Under the pieces are notes generated by a model, which did not search any database, was not told where the DNA came from, and was given only the letters and a program-made list of their open reading frames with translations. DNA of 64,000 nt, from the NCBI RefSeq assembly GCF_041146795.1, contig NC_135172.1, forward strand, positions 34,705,623 to 34,769,622. The letters run 5' to 3'. This DNA is from Maylandia zebra (lineage: Eukaryota > Chordata > Actinopteri > Cichliformes > Cichlidae). A program made the translations under genes and the position numbers. Positions 50,201 through 60,717 of this stretch are shown piece by piece (position 1 is the stretch's first letter; each line of letters starts with the position of its first letter).

Positions 50201-50898
50201 TTTCTATATTATGGTTATTATAAATCTGGACATGAATGCATACTGCAATGAGTCTCACTGTCAGAGATACACAACAGAAAGCAGCTACTCTGCCTATAGT
50301 GTTAGAGTAGAAAAAACACTTTTCCAACATATGTCCATCATAACCCAGATCTGTGCAGCTTGTGGGGTGACTAAACTCATGTATTGGCTGGACTTAAACA
50401 ACCAAAGATATAGAATTCATGTGGTGCTGATAATGTAAGTATTCATGTTTTAGAATCTGTTTCTTTGCAACATCTCTATTTTTAATATTGTTGTTTTGTT
50501 CTCCCAGTCTTCTAAACAAATGACATTTATAACTTGTAGTTGTATTTTCTTCAGTTTTCATATGTCTGGAGTCTGGACAGGCACATATGTACACTGCAAC
50601 TTGTCTCACTGGTGAAAGCATGAGGCTATTTTGGCTACAGAGCCAGTGTAGACAACATTTTTTTCAAAATGTTTCCATAACAACACAGATTTCTGCAACA
50701 TGTGTCATTAATTGTTCTGTTTATTGTGTGTTGATTCATCTTTAGATTTATAAAAATCAAGAAGTTGTGATGACATACGTACAGCAAAAAGTCTGCAAAG
50801 ATGGAGGTGGAGAGGAAGGCGTCTATGAAATCATGACCGCAAACGCAACAGAAGACATCTACTGTAATGAAAATTTCCATAAAGCCAACAGAAGATAA
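44252..50898 (+). CDS. Unit E: CD300/pIgR-like receptor, three Ig domains, YxxM tail, altered D2
   Basis: Exons: signal 44252-44288 (MWSIQNLLFIFC), D1 44489-44815, D2 45223-45543, D3 45669-45965, stalk 48418-48447, TM 49246-49341, cytoplasmic 1 49446-49522, cytoplasmic 2 50746-50898 (TAA). The sum is 1338 nt, 445 residues, all open with GT-AG junctions. The stalk has only 10 residues against 20 in C. In D2 the YLCGV motif reads YLYGV (codon 45483-45485, residue 209), so the canonical B-F strand disulfide cannot form there; the extra cysteine pair is kept. TM: PPVLLLMCLLVTIY. The tail has IYKNQ (YxNx), GVYEIM (YxxM, Tyr near 422) and DIYCNENF (YxNx). No ITIM. The D3-stalk and stalk-TM introns are enlarged by an LTR, Tc1 and SINE relics and a MITE. 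Confidence 0.87.
46560..46640 (+). mobile_element. SINE head (tRNA-like)
   Basis: TTTAACTCAGTTGGCTAAGC resembles a tRNA A-box region and GGCCTGGGTTTGAGTACGAC a degenerate B box 50 bp later. Probably the head of an old SINE, in an intron of unit E. Confidence 0.4.
47026..47657 (-). mobile_element. Solo LTR, 5-bp target duplication GTTTC
   Basis: TGTCA and TGACA ends with exact GTTTC repeats at 47021-47025 and 47658-47662. Shares the CCTTCAAAGTAAAACAGGAA block with the LTR at 5640-6141. It lies in the D3-stalk intron of unit E. Confidence 0.83.
47740..47950 (+). mobile_element. SINE body fragment
   Basis: CTGCATGCCAAATATCCTTG, AAGATACTGAACCCCAAATT and the downstream GTGTGAATG phrases recur at about 53615-53720. 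This is the middle and 3' part of a tRNA-derived fish SINE. Confidence 0.55.
47980..48190 (+). mobile_element. Tc1-like transposase relic
   Basis: The frame has FINQCGFHFQDSD, then VKLWRRYRE and GGSVMVCGDF, which match the first-Asp block region of Tc1 transposase (DESRF, VWRR, GGGVMVW). The catalytic Asp position reads Asn. Degraded. Confidence 0.7.
48731..49189. mobile_element. MITE with CGTATTTTTCGGACCATAAG ends
   Basis: Inverted ends (left TCGTATTTTTCGGACCATAA, right TTACAGCCTGAAAAATATGG) with TA on both sides. The right end stops only 57 bp before the TM exon of unit E, near the branch-point area. An internal phrase recurs at 54505-54645. Confidence 0.75.
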
Positions 50899-51197
50899 AA
50901 GAGTTTGTATCTGTGATCCATATCTTTTCTTTCATTAATATTGCTTAAAGTGTTCATAAAAACATTTGCTCTTTTTCTATAAACTGTGGAAACCCCTAAA
51001 TTTAAATGATCAACATGAGTGTAACGTGAAAAAAATCTATTTCTGGTCACAATATGTCAGTTTTTGGTTGGTTGGTTTGTTTGTTCGTTCGTATGGTAAT
51101 GCTGTTTACTTAAGATGTGCAAAAAAACGTACTGATCAAATGTGTTTTTCATTAGAACATACGTTTTTGCCGTAATCAGCAAACTCATGGCAATATA

Positions 51198-52797
51198 CAG
51201 TGGGGCAAAAAAGTATTTAGTCAGCCACCGATTGTGCAAGTTCCCCCACTTAAAATGATGACAGAGTTCAGTAATTTGCACCAGAGGTACACTTCAACTG
51301 TGAGAGACAGAATGTGAAAAAAAAATCCATGAATTCACATGGTAGGATTTGTAAAGAATTTATTCGTAAATCAGGGTGGAAAATAAGTATTTGGTCAATA
51401 ACAAAAATACAACTCAATACTTTGTAACATAACCTTTGTTGGCAATAACAGAGGTCAAACGTTTACTATAGGTCTTTACCAGGTTTGCACACACAGTAGC
51501 TGGTATTTTGGCCCATTCCTCCATGCAGATCTTCTCGAGAGCAGTGATGTTTTGGGGCTGTCGCCGAGCAACACGGACTTTTAACTCCCGCCACAGATTT
51601 TCTATGGGGTTGAGGTCTGGAGACTGGCTAGGCCACTCCAGGACTTTCAAATGCTTCTTACGGAGCCACTCCTTTGTTGCCCGGGCGGTGTGTTTTAGAT
51701 CATTGTCATGTTGGAAGACCCAGCCTCGTTTCATCTTCAAAGTTCTCACTGATGGAAGGAGGTTTTGGCTCAAAATCTCACCATACATGGCCCCATTCAT
51801 TCTGTCCTTAACACGGATCAGTCGTCCTGTCCCCTTGGCAGAAAAACAGCCCCATAGCATGATGTTTCCACCCCCATGCTTCACAGTAGGTATGGTGTTC
51901 TTGGGATGCAACTCGTATTCTTCTTCCTCCAAACACGACGAGTTGAGTTTATACCAAAAAGTTCTACTTTGGTTTCATCTGACCACATGACATTCTCCCA
52001 ATCCTCTGCTGTATCATCCATGTGCTCTCTGGCAAACTTCAGACGGGCCTGGACATGCACTGGCTTCAGCAGCGGAACACGTCTGGCACTGCGGGATTTG
52101 ATTCCCTGCCGTTGTAGTGTGTTACTGATGGTGACCTTTGTTACTTTGGTCCCAGCTCTCTGCAGGTCATTCACCAGGTCCCCCCGTGTGGTTCTGGGAT
52201 CTTTGCTCACCGTTCTCATGATCATTTTGACCCCACGGGATGAGATCTTGCGTGGAGCCCCAGATCGAGGGAGATTATCAGTGGTCTTGTATGTCTTCCA
52301 TTTTCTGATGATTGCTCCCACAGTTGATTTTTTCACACCAAGCTGCTTGCCTATTGTAGATTCACTCTTCCCAGTCTGGTGCAGGTCTACAATACTTTTC
52401 CTGGTGTCCTTCGAAAGTTCTTTGGTCTTGGCCATGGCGGAGTTTGGAGTCTGACTGTTTGAGGCTGTGGACAGGTGTCTTTTATACAGATGAGTTCAAA
52501 CAGGTGCCATTCATACAGGTAACGAGTGGGGGACAGAAAAGCTCCTTACAGAAGACGTTACAGGTCTGTGAGAGCCAGAGATTTTCCTTGTTTGAGGTGA
52601 CCAAATACTTATTTTCCACCCTAATTTACGAATAAATTCTTTACAAATCCTACCATGTGCATTCATGGATTTTTTTTTCACATTCTGTCTCTCACAGTTG
52701 AAGTGTACCTCTGGTGCAAATTACTGACCTCTGTCATCATTTTAAGTGGGGGAACTTGCACAATCGGTGGCTGACTAAATACTTTTTTGCCCCACTG
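51198..52797 (-). mobile_element. Near-complete Tc1 transposon with about 210-bp TIRs
   Basis: 1600 bp bounded by TA; the ends CAGTGGGGCAAAAAAGTATT and inverse extend as inverted repeats of about 210 bp. The minus-strand transposase frame spans 52435 to 51414 in two overlapping pieces. It starts 300 bp after the unit E stop codon. Confidence 0.95.
51414..52435 (-). pseudogene. Tc1 transposase with one frameshift
   Basis: The N-terminal piece (52435-51881) starts [20 protein letters not shown] with paired helix-turn-helix DNA-binding regions and the first catalytic block [12 protein letters not shown]. The C-terminal piece (to 51414) has [27 protein letters not shown] and [11 protein letters not shown]; 34 residues separate the second Asp from the Glu, the DD34E signature of Tc1. 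The pieces overlap near 51900, where a single-base change after RRVWR shifts the frame. Otherwise it is complete, about 340 residues, so it was active recently in evolutionary terms. Confidence 0.92.
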
Positions 52798-52799
52798 TA

Positions 52800-54500
52800 T
52801 TCTTGAGATATTCAAAAAGAAAATAAAACATTTCAAAAGAAAAAAACACAGAAACATCCGCAAAACTGCTGACTCGGTCGGTTATTCAAACCAGCCCAGT
52901 CTTTTCTATTGAAGCATGATGACAGGAGCTTTGATCTTCTTCTGAGGAGACCAGATTTTTGTCCTCCTTCAAAAGTTATACAGTTCTTTGAGTGTGGCAC
53001 TGACCCCTGCAGGTGATGTGTTAGTGTAACTCTGAATACAGTAGTTATGGTGCATAGATATACTGGACAAGACATCAGATTGTATCACTCATTAATTTGA
53101 AATGGACTGGTCTTCATGTATGTTAATTGCAAAACTTTTTTAATTTACTATTTTATACTGTTTTTCATACTGTCAATGTTTTGTATACCTATGATATGAC
53201 AGAGGATGGAGTGTGGGAGAGAAGTTATAAATATTTTAATAAGAACATGTACAACATAAATTGTTGTTTAGAAAGAAAATTGTTTAAAGTTTCTATTTTT
53301 CAGGATAACCATTTTTGACTTTCCAGATGTATGCTTATTTTCTTAACGACCTGTCACGGGTTGTTAACAAAAGAAAAAACAGTCACTGTCCACACTTAGT
53401 GCCTTTGTTTCTCTTATTAAATGAACAAAACTGTGAACAAGTTTTGGGATGTTTAAAAATTAAAGGAACGCTTTGAAAATTCATCAGATTGACTTATTTT
53501 ATTTAAAAGAAAATCCATTTTAAAATAAAATACTGTGTAGTCTGTAGCTCAGAAAGTGGATCAGGTCATCTAGTAATCGAATGTTTGGTGTGCCTCAATC
53601 CCTGGTTGCCCTAGTCTGCATGCCAAATATTCTTAGGCAAGATATTAACCCTAAGTTGCTCTCTGGTGCACTTACCTAAAAAACAAACATAGAAAAAAGT
53701 GCTTGTATGAATGCACTCGAGCGCAAAGCACAAGGCTCGAGTGTAGCGAAAAAAAGTGCGAGAGAGAGGGTGAGAGAAAGAAAAAAAAACACGGCTCCCA
53801 ATCCAGTCGTTAAGTGATGACATGACGAATCCTACTTCCGGGCCTAAAGTAGTCTGCGTTTAATATGGCTTTTGTGTTGTTAACATGTCTAATGTTTTGT
53901 ATTTTCTTCTATTTAATCTCAAAAAGCAACAACAGTCAGTGATCACTGTTGACCTCCCTCGGCTTTTATTACCGCTAATCATTTATTTAAGCTCAGTTTT
54001 TAAAACCTTAGGATGTAACTACAGCCCAACCCATGCAGCAGTATATGAATAACTAACCTCGTATCGTGGATGGATTATCTCAGTTGTTCTCCTGGCTGAA
54101 GTTTGGTCCTTTTACAGCATCCTGCCATGTGATTACATTTGTTCCTGACCACCGAGAACACTCACGTTAACTTTTATCCAGTGGAAAAAAAGTTAGCTTG
54201 TTTACATTATGCTAACATAGCTGTGTCACTAGCGGTCACGTAGCACATCATTATATACCAGCTAGCCAAACTTCAGTAACCCTACAAACGTCACTGCTGT
54301 TTAGTTTTCTGTCTTCATTTATGTTGGAGGTGATAACAGAGGTGTACGTTTTAATTTGTTTCCAAAACCCCGCAGTCAGGACATGCTATATTGTATTTAG
54401 ATAGAAGCTAGCGAGCTAACTTCCTGCTAACTTCTAACTGTCATAAATTCCGTTTTCATGGATGCCTGGATGTTAAACTCAATTGTTACACCTGGTAGAG
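52800..54500. other. Spacer downstream of unit E, no gene seen
   Basis: The part 52980-53110 matches the 3' flank shared by other units (GCAGGTGATGTGTTAGTGTA). A SINE relic lies at about 53540-53720. No exon was recognised. Confidence 0.5.
53540..53720 (+). mobile_element. tRNA-derived SINE relic
   Basis: A tRNA-like head (TAGCTCAGAAAGTGG followed by TCAATCCCTGG) and the same body as at 47740-47950. Confidence 0.6.
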
Positions 54501-54504
54501 CAGA

Positions 54505-55345
54505 ACGCTGATCATTTTATTAAAGATGAAAGACCTTAGACAGTTTTTCAACTCTCAGTAATGCCATAGTGATCGTTTGATATATGGACCTGCAGTGGAG
54601 TTTAGGCCCAGACACGGCTAGTGACGTCAGACTTAACGACCGGATATATTAGGGGTGGGACTCAATTAAAGAAATTAATGAGGCTTTGTAAGTAATTCAT
54701 CTTGATTAATTGCAGTCATTAAATCGCACAAGAAAATTTGCCCCAAAGCACAAATGTCTTTTTTTAATTTAAAAGGGTTTTAGTGGGTGACAGAATCAAA
54801 TAATGGACATGAATATTGTAAACTCAAGAACTTTCAATTTATGGGGAAAAAGGATTTAAACTGCATTTCAATGCAAAACAGAGAAGAAAAAAAATAATAT
54901 CCCTGGCCAAAATTGGGCAGACTTAAAAATAAAGTGTTATCTTAAGTAGTTTAAGTACATTTTCAAAATGGTATTATCTTTAAATAATAATAATAAATAT
55001 TTCAACGTAAATTGCAGTTTTTCCTTTTTAAAAAAATAAGGCAGAAACAGAAAAGATTATTTGGCCAGCTTCACCTTTAAACTGTGAGTAACCTTAGTCA
55101 AAATTATTTTGCACAGTACATCGAAGATTTTAGTGCAAAACGTAAAAACCCCATTGGAGTGACAATACCTCCATGCTTTTTTACTGTCTGTCTCTTTCAG
55201 CTACTCAGTTACTTAGGCAAACTAGCCTGTTCACATTTTCAGAGCTCAAGGCAGCTCTCTTTTTTGTTACTATGTGACGTGCAAGTGAGAACAGTCTCTC
55301 ACATGGGACAGAAGTGGAAGGACGAATCAAATACTTGCAGGCCAG
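54505..55345 (-). mobile_element. hAT remnant with transposase C-terminus, plus MITE scrap
   Basis: At 55205-55340 the minus strand reads TSVPCERLFSLARHIVTKKR then LSSENVNRLVCLSN, the hAT C-terminal dimerisation domain. The element end AGGGGTGGGACTCAATTAA lies at 54651. The 5' part of the transposase is missing. At 54505-54645 there is a scrap matching the inside of the MITE at 48731. Confidence 0.8.
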
Positions 55346-55775
55346 AACAGGACCACCACTGCAGCGGGCAGTCTGTCTCGCTGATTCATAACCGTCCGAT
55401 TGGGTGGCTGCCGGTGGCTGCTTGTCAGGGCCTGGCGCCTGTGGATCGGTCAGGCCCCTTCGGGTGGTGGGGTGCCCTTGGCCTCTGGGCCTGGGGCTCA
55501 GTCCACTCTGGCACACCAGGCTGCCATTGGAGCTCATGTGCACGACACTGCAACCCCCTCTGGCTTCTGCTCCACGGCTGCTGGGTGACCCCTCATCTGG
55601 GGCTCTCCTCAGCTCTTTCCGGGAGAGTGGCACGGTTGCCCCTCCATTGGTCTTTCTTGGTCTCTTGTGCTCTGAGGGTCTCTGGATGTCTGGATCGCCT
55701 CCATACCTGCTTCATGCTCTGGAGGACGGGGCTATGGCTCCCCACACCCTCTAGCGGATCGTTACATGAAGGAAC
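55346..55775. other. GC-rich block of unknown nature
   Basis: A sharply GC-rich 430 bp in an AT-rich neighbourhood. Open frames exist on both strands (55404-55754 +, 55205-55633 -) but look compositional. It resembles the untranslated region of a LINE or another repeat, but I cannot place it. It joins directly to the hAT remnant. Confidence 0.35.
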
Positions 55776-55944
55776 CTTTTGAATACAAGTGCACTCATGC
55801 TCACAGGTGTACACACGGGTGCTCACAGATACAAATTACACCCTTTTTGGCTCCTACCTCAAAGCACACTGTGCGCTGTCAATCGCACACTGTGCGCTGT
55901 CAATCGTACAGGCTGCACAATAATATTCAATGTTATGGCCTGGC

Positions 55945-56262
55945 CTGTATTTATATAGCGCTTTACTAGTCCCTAAGGACCCCAAAGCACTTTACATATC
56001 CAGTCATCCATCCATACACACACACACATATTCACACACTGGTGATGGCAAGCTACATTGTAGCCACAGCCACCCTGGGGCGCACTGACAGAGGCGAGGC
56101 TGCCGGACACTGGCGCCACCGGGCCCTCTGACCACCACCAGTAGGCAACGGGTGAAGTGTCTTGCCCAAGGACACAACGACCGAGACTGTCCGAGCCGGG
56201 GCTCGATCGGCAACCTTCCGATTACAAGGCGAACTCCCAACTCTTGAGCCACGATCGCCCAA
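55945..56262 (-). mobile_element. tRNA-derived SINE
   Basis: Minus strand: head GGCGATCGTGGCTCAAGAGT with an A-box-like TGGCTCAAGAG, a B-box region near GATCGAGCCCC, the conserved body, and a tail ending AGCGCTATATAAATA. Same family as 32207-32500. Confidence 0.85.
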
Positions 56263-56372
56263 ATATTAAGTATTTACTGTTATATTCAAATAGATTGTCA
56301 TGATGATGTTGTTTATTATATTGCTCTCTGTTTTTTGTTTGTCTTCTCTCCTTTTTTTTTCTCTCTCAGCAG

Positions 56373-56480
<108 letters not shown>

Positions 56481-58247
56481 TTAGGGGTGCAACGATACAC
56501 AAAATTCACGGTTCGGTTCGGTTCGATACTTTGGTGTCACGGTTCGATATTTTTTCGATACAAAAAAAATGTTCATGCCTTTTTAATTTGTCATTTATTA
56601 AAATTATAAATATATATTTTAACTCAAAAGTACAGTTTTTAAATTTAACCCTAACCCTTGTGCGTGTTTTTTATTTTGACAGCGAATGCGCACCTGCGGA
56701 CCACTTATGTGCAGCCCTGGTTATTTAGCTCATCATATTGCAGCCACAGAAATTCTTTTGTCCATGAAACCATAAAGCTGCACTTTCTTTTTGCCTTATA
56801 GTCTGATTTGTCATAACTTCTCCGTTTTGTGGTAAGCTTTTCTTTGGCTGTCACTTCTTCACCCTGACCTGTCTTATTTGGCTCAGCAGTACTGAAATAT
56901 ATATCCTGCTGCTTTTACACACGCACTCACATAAGCTCAGCGATTCTCTGCGCGATCAACCTCTCACATGTTTAAGCTTGCTGCGGGAGATTTCACTTGT
57001 CATGTTTGCATAGTAAGCTAACGAGAGGAATTGGTGCGCAAATTATCATCACTCACAGATCAGTGCTGTCGCTCTCTATACACAGTTCGCACGATTGCAA
57101 AGTGAAAGCAAAAAAACAAGCGCAAATTCAAACGCGATTTCAATATGTCACATATTGACAGTGGCTCACCGATGCCAATGACATAATTACCCAGTTACAT
57201 TTCTGAAAGAATGCAAAAGCATTGACATATATTTTTCCTTCCTACAATAGCCCAACGGGCAGGGAAGAGATAGATTTTGGTAGCCCGACTGAAAAAATCG
57301 CTAGCCCCGGGACGTCGGGCTAGCGATATTGCAAGCCATGTATCTGATTGAGGAATCACTCATCTTTGGAAAAGAGAGTTTATTACAGAGAAATGGCTCT
57401 TTCCAAAATAAAAGCTATACTATCCGCTTCTTCTGGGCTATATTCTCAGCAGCATAAGGAGAATCATGTGCTAACAGCTGTCTAAATGACTCGGCTAAAG
57501 TTAGTAGCATGCTTGCTTGTTTTTGTCTGCTTCCACTTGTCTTTGCACTAGGATGATGTCGGCGTAAATGTGCAGTCATATTCGTTGTGTTCCCACTAGT
57601 GCTTTCAGGTTAATCTCATTGAAATGACCTTAACGCCACAACACGGCAAATCTCTGTTAACGAGCCACCGCCGATCGCCCGTGCATGGGGCTAGACGGCC
57701 AACACGTTAACGTGCTAACTGCGCTAACACACTAGTTCCCACCCATGTAATTGAGCATTGCATGGCACATCCAATATACTGTTTTACTTTAGTCCATGAC
57801 GCGCTTACCTTCAGGGTCATACGTCACATGAAAACCAAAATAATTCCAAACGCCAGATCTGAATGAGGGCGGGGGAGGTCCATGTTGCAAGGAGAGCTTA
57901 ACTTCTGTCTCGCTAGCTTGCCCTGCACTCTTCCTTCTGACGATGCTGTCTGTGTTGAGCGCTCAGTGGATCTGCGCTCGACAGTGCAGCCTAGGCGGAA
58001 TAGTCGAACGCAGATTCACTGATGTGCGTTGGTCAACTGTCTGAGCAACATCTCCTGAGAGAGCAACTGGAGGAGCTTCTAGAGAGACACTGAGCTACAG
58101 CTACAGCGCTCAACACAGACAGCATCGTCAGAAGGAAAGTTGATAAAATAAATTACAAATTTTGTATTGTTCGATACATATGCGTACCGAACCGAAAGCA
58201 CTGTATCGAACGGTTCAATATCGATACGAATATCGTTGCACCCCTAA
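56481..58247. mobile_element. 1.77-kb TIR transposon, non-autonomous
   Basis: Ends TTAGGGGTGCAACGATA and its exact inverse, flanked by TA repeat on both sides. Next to the ends there are several GGTTCG/GATACGAA-type subterminal repeats. No transposase frame was found. The interior has a large hairpin (57931-58137). Confidence 0.8.
57931..58137. repeat. Large inverted repeat, 33-bp perfect arms
   Basis: The left arm 57931-57963 (TTCCTTCTGACGATGCTGTC...) and right arm 58105-58137 are exact inverses. A second nested pair (57964-57982 and 58003-58021, two mismatches) continues inward, so much of the 207 bp can fold. Confidence 0.9.
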
Positions 58248-58401
58248 TATATATATATATATATACACACATATTTTTTGTCCCCCCACCTCTTTTTTGT
58301 TTTGTGCTCTTTATCACCGTTCCTCTTCCCCGCTGTTTTTCTTTCCCTCCCTCTCTTTCTTTCTCCCTTCCCTTTCCCCCAGTCATGTCTGTCCCCTATG
58401 T

Positions 58402-58716
58402 CAGTGGTCCCCAACCCCCGGGCCTCAGACCGGTACCGGTCCGTGAGTCGTTTGGTACCGGACCGCGAGAGTTGAGGCTCAGGTGTGTATGGTTTTGAGG
58501 GTTTTTATCGGTTTTCAGGGTTATTTTGTTATCGTTTTTATCGTTAACTCGGTTTTCCTGGGTCTTTTCACGTGTGTTATGAATAAATCTTCTTTTTTTC
58601 GGTACCGGTACTAGTTTTATTTTGTTGTATTTATCCACGACACCTTAAAGGCCGGTCCGTGAAAATATTGTCGAGCATAAACTGGTCCGTGGCGCAAAAA
58701 AGGTTGGGGACCTCTG
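58402..58716. mobile_element. hAT MITE, sibling of 6633-6952
   Basis: Same ends (CAGTGGTCCCCAACC) and body with exact 8-bp target duplications CCCTATGT at 58394-58401 and 58717-58724. Confidence 0.93.
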
Positions 58717-58867
58717 CCCTATGTAACAACTGAAAATAAAATAAAATAAACAATAAAAACAAAGGTCAATCAAATGGGCCAATATAGCAAGGCCGGGATG
58801 GTCCACTTGGTAAAGTGAATCCTTTGGGCATCTTTCTTGGCCTTTAGACAATAATTCTGATGGCAAA

Positions 58868-59290
58868 AGATCCAAGGTCAAGGTCAAATTTATTTATATA
58901 GCACATTTCAAACAGCCGATGCTGCACAAAGTTCTTAACAATATAAAAATGGCATTAAAAAGCAACAATGTAATACAATAATAACAATAAAAAACAATAA
59001 TAGGACAATAAAATAATTAAAACAATAACTAAACTAATTCAAATAAGACCAAAATGCTTGGGTCATAGTGTGTTAAAAGCCAGGGCATAGAAATGTGTCT
59101 TTAGTAATGATTTAAATTGCTCAAGTGTTTGTGCAGATCCCAGACTATTCCAAAGTCTGGGACCTGCCACAGAGAAGGAAATATCACCACGGGATTTGAG
59201 ATTAGTCCGTGGGATGGACAGCATTAGTTTTGAGCTAGACCTCGTGGTTTTTCCTGGAGCATAGGCAGAGAGGAGCTCCAAACGGGACAG
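58868..59290 (-). mobile_element. LINE 3' end (L2/Rex-type ORF2 C-terminus)
   Basis: Minus strand 59281-59063 reads SSSKLMLSIPRTNLKSRGD then ISFSVAGPRLWNSLG and FKSLLKTHFYALAF, the usual C-terminus of L2/CR1-like ORF2, followed by a 3' UTR with AT-rich tail down to about 58868. Confidence 0.75.
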
Positions 59291-59299
59291 GCGGGGGGA

Positions 59300-60550
59300 A
59301 AAAAGAAAAGAAAGAAAATTAAACTTTTCATTTTGACAAAAGATGATTTAGAATCTTTCTGTGAAATTGTGAAATGACTGTAGCAGAAAGCATGTCACAG
59401 CATGTAACTATAAAATATAAAAAATTACGTAGCAGATATTTCACACTAGCCATAGTGCTAAACTTTTTGCTAACATTTTAGGCATTAAACACCAGAGAGT
59501 CTGTTTTGAAGCTTTGAAGATGTGTAGAGGAGCCACAGTATCCAGAGTTTTACAAAGTGATGCATTTACTTGACGTCCACACAAAATCAGATAAAAGAAT
59601 AACTATTCAGATAGAACATTTAAGTAAAAGCCACGAGAATGATAGATTCTAAACATAAAGCTGGTTTTTGAGTTTTCAGTTAGAGCGTACAAGGCTAAGT
59701 GTCAGCCTTTCATCCCTTAGTAATAGTAGTATCACCTTGTCACATAGTTATATACATATAGGAAAGCTTCACATCTGTGTTTCCACACACAGTGAGACCT
59801 TCCACACACAGTGTGAGTAGGCCAGAGACATCCAGGGTGTTGGATAGATAGGCATTGGGTGCCTGGTGTTCGTCTCTGTGAGGTAGGGAGGTGACAGCAT
59901 GGTCGTAATTCTCCTGGTTTCAAGGATGAACTGAGCTAAACGTATATGCATGTGAGATAATGTGATGGCAACATGTAAGAGTTGTGGAATATCTTTTTCT
60001 GTGTGTTGTACATAAGAGATCAGTGTGGCATCCATTTTCAGAGACCACTTTGGCATTTGACCAGAGTGCAATCTCCATGTTGCAACGTGTGATTAAACCC
60101 ATTCAAAAAATACCCTCACCAGGTGTTTGTAGTTTATTTTAAAATTGTCACACCACCTCCCCAGCCCTGTGCTTCAACGATTCTGAAAATTAGTGCGACT
60201 CATGGCTGTTCTTTCAATCTAATATAGTCCTCCTGCTTTAAACAGGCTTCTGTAAGGGAGAATAAACCAATATGGTGATCAATTATTAAAACATTTCCAA
60301 AGCACAATTAGCAGATTAATATTGCTTTCGTATTAATACATGATAAGATAAGATAAAACTTTATTAATTCCTCAGGTGGGTTCCTCTAGGAAATTCGGTA
60401 TGAGTAATAATAAAAAGAAATTATAAACCTCAAATGGGTCATTTTTCTGTACTGAAGGTGTTGGATTTTCAATTCTTTAAGTATAGTTTCCAAAATATAC
60501 TTAAATAATTTTTGTGAATTTTTCATTGTGGTGTTTATGTAATACTTCTA
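59300..60550. other. Spacer upstream of unit F, no gene seen
   Basis: No exon recognised. GATAAGATAAGATAAAACTT at 60350-60372 looks like the 3' tail of a LINE or SINE in reverse. Open frames on the minus strand at 59732-60102 show no known motif. Confidence 0.45.
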
Positions 60551-60717
60551 AATACTTTCACCACTAGATGGCATATGTCAGCTATTAGACAAATAATTGA
60601 AACGCCTTTAAAGGAAGGGCCATCTAAAATGTTCCATCCCCTATGTGCTGACAGTCTAGTTCTGCCTGAAATGACCACTGTGTGCGCATAATTCTATTTA
60701 GATGAGCCAAAGGAAAG
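60551..60717 (+). promoter_or_regulatory. Upstream region of unit F
   Basis: It keeps the CACTAGATGGCATATGTCAG block. AAAGGAAGG at 60610-60618 corresponds to the GAGGAAG core of A, C and D, here closer to the ATG owing to a deletion. Function is inferred. Confidence 0.4.

Noticed and set aside
51508-52454. Long plus-strand frames of 160 and 192 codons
   Set aside because: Antisense shadows of the Tc1 transposase, which reads correctly on the minus strand.
55084-55782. 232-codon plus-strand frame as a gene
   Set aside because: It runs antisense through the hAT C-terminal domain and then through the GC-rich block; composition explains its length.
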